From the NCBI RefSeq assembly GCF_016859285.1, contig NC_053407.1, forward strand, positions 18,472,699 to 18,536,698: DNA of 64,000 nt, written 5' to 3'. This DNA is from Xiphias gladius (taxonomy: Eukaryota > Chordata > Actinopteri > Istiophoriformes > Xiphiidae). The notes beneath the pieces are model-generated. The model was not told the origin of the DNA, searched no databases, and worked only from the letters and a program-made list of their open reading frames with translations. A program made the position numbers and the translations under genes. Below are positions 1 through 19,795 of the stretch, in pieces; position 1 is the stretch's first letter, and each line of letters begins with the position of its first letter.

Positions 1-158
1 CCCAATAAACTTCTGGGCAGATCCGGTTAAAGGGGCGGTTCCAAGACTTTTTTCATGGGCCTTAACATTGCGAGATGGGGCATTTTTTGACATTTTTGGC
101 AATATTTGGCCTTGGTGGAGGGTTGCGTTATACCGAGTACCATTCTAGTTGAGAAATG
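1..158. repeat. Interspersed repeat, 3' end of a fish family (truncated by window edge)
   Basis: The stretch contains phrases typical of a common fish interspersed repeat: 'gcgagatggggcattttttg', 'ccttggtggagg' and the end 'gagtaccattctagttg'. A second copy at about 52,858-53,106 carries the matching internal part and the same kind of end ('ctgagtcattctagt'). The 5' part lies outside the window. I do not know its class. Confidence 0.5.
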
Positions 159-479
159 CAACTTAAAAATCTACCCAGTTTACATTATCATCAAACAGAA
201 TTTTACTCTGAATATAAATTGATCATACTATATTAGTAAGCTAAATCTTACTTGCTGGTTACACCAGCTCCAGTTCATCAAGGTCACCAATATGATATGG
301 AGTCAGAAAAGAGTTGATATCTCAGTGAGTGTGAACTCTGTGCTTTGGAGAAATTAATAACACTGTCACATACTTGGCAGTATATAAACTGGCTGCAACA
401 CTCCCAGGAGCACAGTGCAAAAACAAAGCTCTGTCAATGCAGGAAGGCTTTGCGGATACAAACACACAACTATTTCTCA

Positions 480-674
480 TTATATATACATATATACACA
501 CATATATATACACACACACATATATACACATACATATATACATACACATACACACAAATATACATACACATACACATACACACACATATACATACACGCA
601 CACACATACATATACACACACACATACATATATATACGTATACATATATATATGTGTGTGTGTGTGTGTGTGTA
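480..674. repeat. Compound AC/AT (CA/TA/GT) microsatellite
   Basis: About 195 bp of alternating purine/pyrimidine steps: TATATA, then CACATA-type units, then a pure (TG) run. Open frames on both strands here read as His-Thr-Tyr-Ile or Cys-Val repeats and are artefacts of the repeat. Confidence 0.95.
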
Positions 675-1917
675 AGTGTAGTCCACGAGTCTCTATAGAT
701 AGGTCCATCTTCTGTCCCCTCGAGAAATACCATTGCCTGGGCGCTTTGATCTATCCAAACGAATGAGGCAGTGGGCACCGACTGTTACAAGCAGCAAGGA
801 ACCCCCTTCAGAATTACACATTTAGAATATTTATAGTTCTCTAAAAATGTCTCTCTTTACATGCTTGTATAACGAGGAATTCAGTTGATTTCGACTAAAA
901 GTTAATGTGGAGATCAAATCCCACTTTGCCAGGTTTTTATGTTTATATGGGGGCCATAATCTCAAAGAAAAGTGACCTGTTGCTTTTACACTGACGTAGA
1001 CATTCAAACACACAAACACAAACACACAAACATACACACACACATGGAATTCTCTATCTGTAAGATTAATGAAAGAGAAATTTTGAGAGTAAAGAATAGA
1101 GACAGTTGGAGTGATGTGTCTAGTGAGAGGAAATTTGTGTGAGCATCTCTGTCCCTTTCAATGTAATTCACAGTCTCTTACTCTCTGACGGCGATGCATG
1201 TCAATGTCTGCTGCTCTGGGATTGGAGAGGAACCATCTGGCTCAGATGCACTTCTGAGAATAATGTGTAAATACTGTTGACGGGTGCCAGAGGGAGTCCT
1301 CACAAGGCTGTTTTTCAAGCCAAAATAAAGTTTAACTGCAGGGTTCTGGTCTGGTTACTCTTTCACATTGCATCTGTACTTGTTGGGGCAATGTCATCTG
1401 CAATGCAATGAGCTAATGAAGCTAAAGGAAAAATCTCCCATCTCTGCTTGACCCAGACCAAATTCTTTAACACGGTAAGTCAAAATACTAATAAAACCTT
1501 AATAATGAATAATCTGTTTTATTTTACAATTAACATAAAATAAGTACCATATATCCCCCATTTCTAGTGCAATATCCCATAAACAAGCATTCATAGGCCA
1601 CATTTATCAGTTAACCATGTGTATAGCACCCACAGCAGTGGCTGCCTTCCCAGTTGAATACATTAGGGAGGAATATGTTACCTCATGGACCACGGCTGAC
1701 CAACCACATTAGATTTGGCTATTAAGTGTGATAGATTTCTTCTTAGAACACAAAGGATGCTTTTTGATTAACAAAGCCAAACTACTCCTTGGACTTTTCA
1801 GATACGTATCTTGGTAGCATTGATTTGTAGAATCTCTGCACAAGTGAGCGAAGGTTTCCACCACGATTGGGAAAAACAAACCCCAACAAGGCAGAGAGAA
1901 GAAACACTAAAAAATAG

Positions 1918-2068
1918 GCCTCCATATATAAATATATTTTATTTATGTATTTATATCTATATATCTCTATCTCTCTATAGATATAGAAATACCCCCCCCG
2001 ATATCTATATCTATACCTATACTTATATAGATATATAGATAGATATAGATATAGATATAGATATATAT
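1918..2068. repeat. AT-rich simple repeat (TATATC/GATATA units)
   Basis: Degenerate runs of TATCTATA and ATAGATAT surround a short C8 run at about 1,992-1,999. The tract has inverted symmetry (TATAGATA against TATCTATA) and could form cruciform structures. It has no coding value. Confidence 0.8.
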
Positions 2069-5033
2069 GAGCATTTCTATCCCTGAGCACTGGGGACATA
2101 TCATTATCTGACTGAAACACATGAAATTAATGATAGTGCTCCAGCTTCAAATAATATTTTAAAAGTGATTGCAGTCTTAACTAAATATACCTTGTACATA
2201 CAATATCTATCTTTGTCATTCTCTTTATTTCAAGGCTCTTATTACTGTAGCCTTCAGTGACCCTGTGTGACAGACTCGTTGAGAGGGATTAAATCACAAG
2301 TTCTGAAAAGTACACAGAGATGGAGGCAAAGGGACGAGATCATTTCTCTACAACTTTAGAAAAGTAAGGTCTACTTTCAAACCCAAGAAACTCATAAGAT
2401 GCTGGGAAAAACTTTATATAGTTTTCATTCAATAAACTCATAATATTCTACAATGATTTGATTTCCAATTTCATCTCATACTGTGCCGTTCATTTTCTGC
2501 AACATATACTATATTTGTTGCAAACTACAACCAATAACATCTCTACTTTGGCAAAACACAGTACCATACTTCAGTAGACTAAAATGTCTAAAGACACACT
2601 GTTCAGACCTATAAGCAGAGCTAAAATTGCTGCTATCCCTCTTTTATTGAGCCTAATATTTTTTCATCATTTAGGTTGTTTTTTTTTTTTGTTTTTTTTT
2701 ATTTACATGGTAAAAATCTTAGGGAGAACAATGTTGTTTTTCAAGACAAACCCTACTGAAAAAATCAAGTATATACAGAGGCACAGGGAAGACAAACAGT
2801 ACATTTCAATATAAAAAGAAAAAGAGCAGAAGGCAATGCAACAGAAAACTCAAGCACAACAGAGAAAAAACAAACCTTAACAGGTAAATGTCACCACACT
2901 CTTTTAATGCCCTGAACTGTTAAATGAAAAAAACAAATCATTTCATGACATGCGATTAGAGAAACATGTTCAAGACCACGCTCCACAAACAATACACAGA
3001 CACTAGAGCGCTAACCAACAGCAACAATTAATCATTCATCACTCTTTTGGGAGAACACAACCTCAACTCAGGATGCTCCAAATCCACATGTGATAGATGT
3101 AGAATGAGACAACATTTGTAAACAACAGTCAACAGCAAACATCCCATTTTGCTGTTTTATCCCTGGTTCACTACCAGCGTCCCTGAGATGAGTCTAAGAC
3201 ACACCAGGACTCCAGGGCAGGTCGCAAGGCAGGTCTGGTCTCAGTGGCACAGTTGCCTCAGGCCGAAGAGGAGGATGAAGTGTTTTCGGGCTACAGCAGG
3301 TGGAAACCAGCGGGAGAAAAACAGGCGATATCTTTCTTCAGCCTTCACCACCGCTCCCAACACAACACACTGAATCTCTCCCACGTTATCGCCTTCTCTT
3401 TTCTGGCCACAAACAGTGCGACTCTTTATTTTCACCACCTGACCCATATACAAACTGCTTCCTGGTGGGTGGTGCTCCAGAAATGAGGTCCAAGCCTTTG
3501 ATCCAGCTCCAGATCACTGGCTGAAAGGCTGTCACTTCAGCTTTAGGCCCCCAGCATCCCACGGCAGCTCTTCATCTCCAAGCCAGGGCGACACACTTTT
3601 TATCACATTCACACATCCTTCGTCATGTGACCAGCCCATTCTGCCCTCTCACCAGCTATCTTACCAGGGAATTGGCTTTTATGCAAGCACAAATACCTCA
3701 ACTCAAAAACAATGGCGATAAAATACTCGGCAAATAAACCATGGCATTGATTGTGTTGGAAATGAATAGATCTTGCTGTGTGTTTTTCAGCCCATGGGAG
3801 CCATGATATGATGGCTGCATCCACTTACATGAAGTCTACCAAAGCTCACATCATCTATCTGTGTTGGGCTAAAGTAAAATTTACAGTGAAAGATAAAAAA
3901 AAACAACAACAACAACAACAACAAAAAAACATGCTGAACCACTTACACGTAGGAAAAAGAGGGCAGATTTAATTTAAAAATTGGCACGCATTCCTCATTT
4001 CTACAGATGAAAGCTCGTAAATGAAAAAGCCTGGAATCATGCCTGGTATGAAAAGCTAAAGTTATGAATAATGCCTCTGTCTCAATCATCAAGTCTGTTT
4101 TAATAAGGTGGATTAGCCCAGCACCTGCAAGCTGAAAGGCACACACGGCTGCACTCCTAACCAACCAAGAGTGGGACAAGAGTCCCTGCGGGCCCTGAAC
4201 CTCCCATTCTCCCTGTTGGATCCTCACCAGTCAGGAGTAGCAGCAGCAAACAGCTCAGGCTTGTCTTTTATGCCCATGAATCCACCTCCAACGGGCCGGC
4301 GCTGCGGCGAGAGCAACTGATTTACACACAGTTGCTAATCAGTTGAATGGCTCTCTTGCTAATGAAAACTCATAGATCTATACAATAACCCTACTGATTT
4401 GATTTTAGCTCCCATTACTCATTACTCAATATGCAATTGGCAATAGCAGTTAGATGGTACTGGGGGCAGACAGTTGAAGAATTTGAGGTCAGAATTGTTG
4501 GCACATAAGGTGGGGCCTGGGTCACCGCTATCTCTGCCGTTGGCTGAGAGACAGAGCCTCCGGTATGCGCTTTCACTATTTCTCTGTTGACATAAATAAA
4601 GGAATAATTATATTCTTTCATTCTGTCTGGCCCCAAAGACACTCCAACATTTAGCTGATTGCAGGATGGATGTACCTAACTCCACCCTCCCATCCAGCTC
4701 TGGAAGCTGAAGTTACCCCCGTAAACAGAAGGGCCACTACGGTGGTTTGTTTCAGATTGGCATTGATTCATCATTCCACTGAACAAGTCATAGGCACCAG
4801 TCTAATCATGATTAAGACCATAACAGAGAACTCAGTAAACACAGGGGGGATACAACCATCCATCCATCCGCTATATTCATCAATCAAATCACTTCCACTT
4901 CCAGCAAATGAGAATGAATTCATTGTGACTTACCTGTTCCGTTGGCTGTGTTTGCTAAGAAGAGAGGATACAAAGCTGAGCAGCTTTGAGATAGACGTAC
5001 ATTGAGGCAAAGCAGATTCACAGCAAAGTCTTA

Positions 5034-11459
<6,426 letters not shown>

Positions 11460-11567
11460 CCTTCACTCTGAGGTGGGGACAGGAAAGAAAAAGTAAATGG
11501 TTGTACAGTTAGATGGATTTGCATTTGAAATAGTGCACCTCTGGTAATTTAACTACACTTAAATAAA

Positions 11568-11760
11568 TAGTTCAACATTTTGGGAAACACACTTATTCCC
11601 TGTGTTCCCATGAGTTAGACGAGAGGCTTGATACCATTCTCATGTCTGTACATTAAGTATGAAGCTGCAGTCAGCAGCTGGGCAGTTTAACTTAGCATAA
11701 AGATTGGACACAGGAGGAAACAGCTAGCATGGCTCTGTATAAAGGTAAAAGCTCAGACGT
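11568..11760. repeat. Interspersed fish repeat ('cttgataccattctcatg' family)
   Basis: The series 'tttgggaaacacacttattc', 'gagttagacgagaggcttga', 'ctcatgtctgtac', 'agcataaagattgg' and 'aaacagctagcatggctctg' matches in order a repeat I recall from many percomorph genomes. No coding capacity is visible. Class unknown. Confidence 0.6.
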
Positions 11761-14700
11761 TTAATTTGTGGTCTTTAACGTGTGTTGAGACAAAACACAA
11801 CTGCATACATACACATAGCAAGTGGGCAAAAATTTGCCCAGGGCAGAGTAAAAACTGAGGCAAAGGCGTGACCATGTGAGGTGAAAATGTTTCAACTTGA
11901 GCAAAAAATGTGTGCTTATCCTGTGGCTTAATGAATTTGCCTCATAAATGTACAGAGATGAGAGGAAAAAGAAGAAAGACAGGAGAACAGAAAGGACCAG
12001 AGTTCAGAGATCAATCAGAGGCTGAGATGGGCAGAAATACATAGAGACACACTAGCACACACATGGTTAGTGCGTACGTTGTTAGCTAGCTTACAGCTAA
12101 CCTCTGTACAGCTGGTACATTGGATGTTTGGGGCACATAAACAGAGACTGTACAAACGGCCCGGTGGACAAAGTCACATGAATGATGCATGGTGGAAATT
12201 TGCTTCGCTTTCTGTCTGAACACACAATTAGAGGGGCTGGTGGGCAGATTTTGTTTTCCCAAAATGTCAAGCTGATCTCTTAAAGTGCTTTTTTTTTTTG
12301 CAAGCTGAGATTATCAAAACAAATGTCAGTGCTTGCTGAAAATTTGCTTGTGCGATTTGTCTCCTTCAGCAGCACCTTCAAAACTCATATGTGCTCGGCT
12401 TGGTGAGCAGCCACAGAGATAAATCCTCCGTGCGACAGAGATGCTGATTTGTTTAGACCAGCAGGTTATTTCATTAGATGCATAGGCAGAGCAAGAGCGC
12501 TAGGATCAATGGACACAACAGTGATGGATTCTGCACATGCGCAGGTGTTACCTTAGCAAATCGCTGACGATTTGAGAGTAGAAAACTCACAGAGTGTTGT
12601 ATTACTAACAACTCACACATGAGAATGAATCCAAGTAAACTGACCCCTGAGTTGTCTTTGCATCTTTGTATGGCTCAGTGGGTAGTGGTCATATGCATAC
12701 GTGATAGTGTGTTTGCATGTAGACATTAGCTTGTGTGTGCTCTGCATGTGCTTCAGGGTGTTACAGGGGATGTGTTCAATATTTCTGAGCGACTGTATCC
12801 AATAACACAGGCAATCACATGTTCACCTAATCTTCTGCATTGATAGCTGTGTGTAGTTCACTCACGCGTGAAAGAAAATCAATCAGACCTCCACTTCCTC
12901 TAAGTAGCAGTTCATCTGAACAGGCAGAGGTTAAAGTCATGTTCATTTCCTTAACAGGATGATTAATCAAGAGACACACATGTTACAGGCTACAGGTCCC
13001 TTCATATTCAGACCCTTCTCTTAAACAATCCCGTTAAATACTACAGGGACCCTGCTTGATTGACTAGAAAGCTTTTATTGCTCCTGTGATTAGACCACCG
13101 CCCACAGCCATTTCTCTGAATGGCTCTGGACAAGAGGAATACCTTATAATTTGTCATGTCACATTTTTCAAACCTCACAAGTTCTCAGTCACAAAACCTG
13201 CCGCGAGAGACCGAGAGGTGACAAAGTTAGGATTATCCTGAGTATGTGGCAAGATTAATTGAATCAATGGTTTTTAGTAGTTCCTAGAGCGTGGGGCTGC
13301 AGGCAAAGTAAGTTCTACAGAGCCCTCGAAGAAAGAGATAGTGACAGATCTTATAGCCGCAGGCCCGTGGCCTTAAACTCGCCTAATCTTACAGCCAATT
13401 GTCCCTGGGTGTTTTTTGTGCATGCTGATGGGGCTCTGGGAGCACAAAGTGACAGAAGTGCCGCTATGCTCAGACACACACACGCAGTGGGAGAGGTGAT
13501 GACAGGTCGCAGATCTATGGGAGAGAAGAAAAATAATGAGCTTATGATGACACACAGAAAGACACATGCTTCCCTCCTTGCTCTCGCACGCATGCGTGCG
13601 CACAAACTCATACATTTCTTATGGGATCAAGAATCTCAGCAGGGGTACAGTTCACAAAAGCTGCTCTTGAAAGGCCAATTTACTCTGCGCAGCCTCCGCA
13701 TTCGACCACACAGTTTTGATACCATTTTCCAGTGTCCCTCCTACCTGGTATCCATAGACACACTAAAGTTACCCACAGGAATAAAAGCCTACATTAACTC
13801 AAGAGGGGCTCGTACAATGAACTCTGTTCACACTTCAAACACCATAAGTGGCTTGTCCACAATGTGACAAGATCACGTTATCTGTACTTATTAACAAAGC
13901 CTACACAAGGGTTACTGTGGTGATAATGCAAGCGTGAGCAGAAAATTGATGTGTTTATCATCTCTCTCACTACACTGCTCTTAATGATTCCTCCAGAAGG
14001 TCAGAGGGCAGGTTTGAGATTCTACTGCCCTTCATTTTCTGTGAATCCCGAATTAAAATGTAAACACAAGCACGACACAATAAAATGGCTGTTTTTGTTC
14101 TCGGCTAAATAAATTATTCAACATTTTTCTTTTGCATGTAAACTGTTCCTAAGGCCCAGCTTGGTGGACACTGAGACAGAAGACTGGAGAATTATTGTAG
14201 GTACACTCATTATGTCTATTGCACTCATAAATAAGTTTGATTTTAAAAAAAAAAACTGAATTTAAATCAACCAGTCTACAAAGATGTTATCAAACAGCTG
14301 GGTAACAAATACGCTTCAATGCACTCCTACTTTCACTACAATAAGCATAAATTCATCAAGAGAATAATTAATATTTGGATTATTGGTTTACATTTAGCTG
14401 ATTGGTTAAAAAGACTTTTGTCTTCATTGTGACCCATTTTCACTCAACAAAACCACAGTAAAAGTTTGTTTTTGCATTTCGCTAGTGCTCAACTGACGTA
14501 ATACAAGTTCCAAATCAAAAGTTGTATGTGATCATTCCTAAAGGATGCAACAAAGCATTTTGCTTAATTTAAGAACCTTCAGATTTGCCTGTTTAGCTAT
14601 GACGTGATGGTTTTTTTTGTTTGCAGTCAATAGAAATTATTTTGCATGCTGTATTTATTTCTTGATCCGTAGTAATCTGCAAGCCCCATGCAGGCAGCAC

Positions 14701-16484
14701 ACGTTTATTGTGTAACGTCGTGAAAAGTGCAACAGACTAACAAATTCTTATCTGAAATCAGGTCTTATGTCCACATTGTCACTATTTTGCCATCACGCAA
14801 GGATCTAATGCCACATTATAACCTGTTAGATTTGGTCACAATCTACCTCCACTGAGATATTTGTGTGCAGTACAGCATGTGCAAGTAACAGCTTGGTGAC
14901 TTTAAAAATCTAAATGTCAAGGACAAGAAAATCCAATATATTTTTTTTTTTTTTTTTTTTTTTAACGCCTGAACAGATTTGCCATTTCCTTTAGTGAGGT
15001 TTTTAACATTTGAATTTTTTAAAAAGACAAAGTTAATCTACTTTCTTATGATACATTGGGTCTAAGCAAACTTCTGTTCATTGTTTATTCTGCATACAAT
15101 ATGCATGAGCAAAGAGGACTGCATAAGACAGACAAGGCGGATCAATATGACGCTTATCACTTGGGGCTCTCAAGTACGCCTCCGCCCTATATCTGCTGAC
15201 ATCCAAGAAAATATTTTGTTTCTGTTTTCACTTCAAAAATGTTCACTTTGCACCAAACAAAATGTGCTCCAGAGACTGTATTCACCCTAAATGAAGTTCT
15301 CTCCCATTCTTTTGATTAGGGAGACTACAAACCCCTCTCAATAGATGTGCTGCTGCATCTGATCCTGCCGACAAACTGCTGAAATAGCAACATCCTTTAG
15401 GCTACTGATGGAGACACAAGTGCAAAGTACAAGAGATAGAATGTAGAGTCAAGGTGTAGGATGTAGTGTATGTGAGGATAAGGACTTCTGACTCTTGACA
15501 TAGACACACCATGGTTAACATTGGACACTTGCCCGCAGAAACATTGACATTGATGAGACAGAGCCACCTATGTCCCCTGTACTGCCTATCAGCAGGGACA
15601 TCTGCATGATTAAAGCCATGCTTTTTCAGTGTGTGACTTTTTAAAGAGCAATGCAATTAACCATCCCTGTCCCCTGGCTGACCAGCTCCTGCACTCTTCC
15701 ATGAATGATGCTAGACAGACATGACTGACTGACAGAAGTCAGAAGCTTAACTCCCATCGATAGAGCCCAAGTGCTTTTCAGGCTCGTCTTACCACTCTAT
15801 GTGCTCATTCATCACAATGCTCCGTTTTTCGTCTTGCTTGTGTTAATCTACATGTACATAATGGAAACCAGTCAACGGAAACATCGCTTGGTATTGCAAT
15901 CTTGTCGGGAGCAGCAGAGTAGAATGCTCGATTAGTTGTGGGCTTCTGTGTGTAACACGTCTTTTCACAATCAGCCTATTATCCCTCTTCTAAATTCAGG
16001 CTGAGGGCTCATATACAATTTTTATGAGAATTCTTCCAGCCACTCAATCTGTTTTGTAATCACTACTGAAGAATTCCCAGAGCAACCTAATTTGGAGTGA
16101 TCTAAAGGTTACAGGTGTAACCACGAAGCACAGAGTGCCAATGAGATAGGCCCCACTACTGGCCATGCCTGTCTGCTGCTGGGGGCTATGAATCATTAAG
16201 AGTCGGGCCTCATTAGAGAGGCCATGATGTGGTGCATCATAGACACTGTCTCCCCTGGCTTCAGCCACATACCTGAGTGTCTGATGTGTTAGAGGCCAGG
16301 TGGAGAAGACAATGACATGTCAGGGGACATGCTGTTTTCCAGCCAAGCAGAGAAACCAAACAGCACAAAACTAAATCCTGAATTGCTCCTTCTGACCACA
16401 AAAAAAAAAAAAAAAAAAAAAAAGTAATCTAAAAAGCTCCATGGATTGCATTTTTAGGGCACATGTTTCAACTGTGAAGAGTGG

Positions 16485-16930
16485 AAAATAATTGAGTACA
16501 TTTGCACAAGGACTGTACTTAAGTAGAATCAAGATACAATGGTACACTTAAGTATCTTTATACTTTCACTTAAAAACATTAAAAAGAAAAATGTACCTTT
16601 TACTCCAGTACATTTATCTGACCATAATCACTAGTAGTTACTTTAAAGAATAAGATTTTAAAAACAAATCACATGATGATGTACATGTAAAACATGAATT
16701 GTTATAGATTTAACATCATTAGTAATAAATACATCATTAATAATAATACATCATTCAGAATAGGAGTTTTCTGCGCAAGGAGTACTTCTACTTTAAATAC
16801 TTAACTATTTTGTTAAAGATACTTATGTTCTTCTACTTGAGTACATTTTTGCATGCTGGACTTTTACTTGTGAAAGACTATCTTTACATTGTGCTATTTT
16901 TACTTTTACTTAAGTAAAAGGGTCTGAATG
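16485..16930. repeat. hAT-like MITE ('acttttacttaagtaaaag' family)
   Basis: The ends carry 'gtacttaagtag' and 'acttttacttaagtaaaag', and the middle has 'ccttttactccagtacattt'. This wording is typical of abundant non-autonomous hAT-type elements in fish. It is related to the copies at 21,881-22,767 and near 35,150-35,330. Target-site duplications were not resolved. Confidence 0.6.
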
Positions 16931-17610
16931 TGTCTTTCCCCGCTGACAGTGCCGAAAATTCCCATTAAAAAAGGGGCGATATGTAAGAATTGGCCAACTG
17001 TCGAATTCATGCTCCAAACAAATAGGTGGCAGCATATTTCCAGAAAGTTGGGGTTTCCACCCGTCGTAAGAAACACGGAAATGCACTCTTTGGTCCCTCC
17101 CAGCTCTTTAAAGAGTCCTAACACTTGAGTTGGCATCAAATTTATTAAAGTCATAAAGCCCAGGAGGGTGTTTATAGCTGCATTTATGGGAATTTCAGTA
17201 ATGCTGACAGCATGAAGTGCAGCCAAGGCAGCAATGTCTTACCTGATCTCAGTAAAAATGTACTCTGGGTACTTTACTTTTTATTACACATCAATAATTA
17301 TGAATGCCACCTTGACATGATCCTGCTGAGGATTAACTTTACAATCTCTCAATCTCCGACTGGACATTCTATGACCATAATACTGCTTAGTTATGGTTGT
17401 GGACATTAATAGTTCAGCTCATTTGTGAATTGAACTACAGGGCACAGGATGTACTGAGTTCAAATTATTTTATACAGGACAGGAAGAAAATTCCATCCTG
17501 CTTTAGCTCTGGGCTTTTGCATATGATTTTCAGAGCTAAGATTTAAGATCCACAGGAAGGACAGAGAGACAGATGTGCAATATTCATGTTATTAATATGC
17601 ACAACATTCA

Positions 17611-19193
17611 TACAGTCCTGGTTGAAATTATTGGCACCCCTGAATTTTAAGTACAGATTTTAGAATCTCTTCAAAAATAAATGTAAATGAACCAATTTGT
17701 AAAATCAAAAATATTTTAATAAAATGTCCAAGTTTACTGAACAGCAAAAAAAAAATGCTTTCATATAATTAAATTAAAAAAAAAAAATACAGGCATAAAA
17801 TGTATGCTTGTCACAATTATTGGAACCCTTTTGATGAATTTAAATTAGTTCATCATACAAAATAAAAAACAAATAATACTCACCTGTGCTTAATTTTCAG
17901 GGTTGACATGACCTGAATTAACCAATGAATGATAGTTTTACTGCATAAAAAAGGGGCTGATTGTTTCCAGTTTCTTTTTCACAATGGTGAAGCAAACAGG
18001 TCATCAGAAATGCTATCATCAAAAAACTGAATAATTCCAAAGTCTACAAGGCAATCCCCAAAGATCTTGAAATCCCTGTTTCAACAGTTCGTAATGTTAT
18101 CAAGAAGTTTCACGGTCATAAAACTGTTGAGATGCTTCCAGGATGTGCTGCTAAGAAGGAACCGTCTGTGAAGGTTGATGTGGCTTGTGGAAAAACCACA
18201 ATGCAAGACATCTAAAGAGCTTCAGGCTGACCTGGGGCAATCTGGAGTGGTGGTTTCACTTGGCACTTTGCGCGGCACACTAAACCAAGTAGGGCTCCAT
18301 GGGAAAGTCCCGGGAGGACACCACTAATGAAGGAAAGGCACAAAAAGGCAAGACTCATGTTTGCAAGAACTTTGATAGATAAGCCTCAGTCTTTCTGGGA
18401 TAATGTTCGATGGACAGTTGAAACCAAAGTAGAGCTCTTTGGGAATGCAGCGCATTAGTTTGTTTATAAGCGACGAAATGAAGCCCATAAGGAAAATACC
18501 TACCTACTGTAAAACATGGTGGAAGTCCTATCTTGCTGTGGAGCTGCTTTGCTGCCTCTGGTACTGGAGGCACTGAATGTATTAAAGAAATTATGAAATT
18601 GGAAGATTACCAAGGCATTTTAGAGCGGAATGTGTTACCCAGTGTCAGAAAACTAGGTTTGAGGCGAAGGTCTTGGTTCTTTGAACAGGACAACGACCCA
18701 AATCACACATCCAGCAGCACAAAAGAATGGTTGAAAAGGAAAAGATGGACTGTTTTAAACTGGCCAGCAACGAGTCCTGACCTAAATCCCATTGAAAACC
18801 TTTGGAAATCTGCCATTTCAAAAAGGACTCCTGCAAACTTAAAGAAGCTTGAAACAGAAATGGAAGAGTGGCAGAAACGACCAGCAGACAGGTGCAAGAA
18901 GCTTCTAGATGGCTAGAAGAAACGTTTAGAGGCTGCCATTGTTGCCAAAGGTTCTGCAACCAAATATTAGGGAAGGCTGCCAATAAATGTGTCCAGGTAA
19001 CATTTCGTGTTCGTATCATTTCACTATTATGAAAGTTTTTTTTATTTTTTTATTTTCTTTTGTTCAGTAGATTTGGACTTTTTATTAAAATATTTTGATT
19101 ACACAAAATAGGTTAATTTGCAGTTATTTTTGAAGATATTCTAAATTCTTTACTTTCAATTCAGGGGTGCCAATTATTTCAACCAGGACTGTA
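17611..19193 (+). mobile_element. Tc1/mariner-type DNA transposon, full length but inactivated
   Basis: Terminal inverted repeats start with CAGTCCTGGTTGAAAT at 17,613 and end with the complement at 19,191. The element is flanked by TA dinucleotides at 17,611-17,612 and 19,192-19,193, the expected TA target-site duplication. The inverted repeats continue for about 35 bp (through 'ggcacccctgaatt') with one mismatch region. Length is about 1.58 kb, normal for Tc1. Transposase runs on the plus strand, but its frame is broken. It sits in megf11 intron 1, antisense to the gene. Confidence 0.93.
17984..18916 (+). pseudogene. Tc1-type transposase, frameshifted and lacking its first catalytic Asp
   Basis: An ATG at 17,984 (MVKQTGHQK) runs into a stop at about 18,032. 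The next frame continues with a helix-turn-helix-like part (VSTVRNVIKKF) until about 18,215. The catalytic core is visible later: WTVETKVELFG at about 18,411, then an open stretch 18,533-18,916 with FEQDNDPNHTS (second Asp) and SPDLNPIENLW (the Glu of the DD34E triad). In Tc1 proteins the first motif reads W-S/T-D-E-T-K. Here the Asp codon is GTT (Val) at 18,417-18,419. With further frameshifts and stops between 18,215 and 18,533, this copy cannot make active transposase. Confidence 0.9.
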
Positions 19194-19514
19194 TTTATGA
19201 AGTTCATCAATTTCACCCGGGTGTATTCAACTACCACAGCACCTCACTATAGGTTATACTTCTGATGGTATATTGCGTCAAAGAATAGAAAATATACAAA
19301 AGTAGTTTAGTATTTTAGGTGTGCACTACAAATTGTGATTTGATTGCTTGTACATTCACACAATCAATCAATCAGTCTTATACAGATCAACCGAATTTAT
19401 GTCTTCAACTGACTCTTGGCTGTCCTCTCTCAGACTAAATCAAGTGGAGACACTGATTATAAGAATAACACATCTATCATAACAAGAAATTCAAATCAAT
19501 CCACAGATTGGCAG

Positions 19515-19795
19515 CTATTTTTGGTAAGTGAGAAATTCTTTAAGTCTTTTATTCTGGCAAAAAAATGACCAAATATTCATTGGTTTAAATTTATCTAGTG
19601 GTTGTTTTATCATTGTAAAATGAATATCGTCAATTTCTAGACTGTTGGTTGGACAAATCAAACAATCTGAGGACCTAATCTTGGGCTTTAGGAAATGTTG
19701 ATGGGCATTTTTCACCATTTTTTGAGACAGTTCGATTAACTGATTAAATTAAATTGAAAATAATCAATAATGAAAATAATCATTACTTATAGCCC
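19515..19795. repeat. Interspersed repeat of the 'gactgttggttggacaaa' family
   Basis: The phrases 'agactgttggttggacaaat', 'gggcatttttcaccatttt', 'cgattaactgattaaatta' and 'gaaaataatcattacttat' follow the same order as in the zwilch intron copy (56,962-57,326). Partial copies occur at 34,908-35,075, 42,668-43,035 and 43,545-43,790. Probably a non-autonomous DNA element. Confidence 0.6.

Noticed and set aside
322..778. Several overlapping open frames rich in His-Thr-Tyr-Ile or Cys-Val
   Set aside because: All are translations of the AC/AT microsatellite.
13259..13867. 202-codon open frame on the plus strand
   Set aside because: Longest unexplained frame in megf11 intron 1, but it has no recognisable domain or motif, no splice or promoter context, and overlapping open frames on the other strand.
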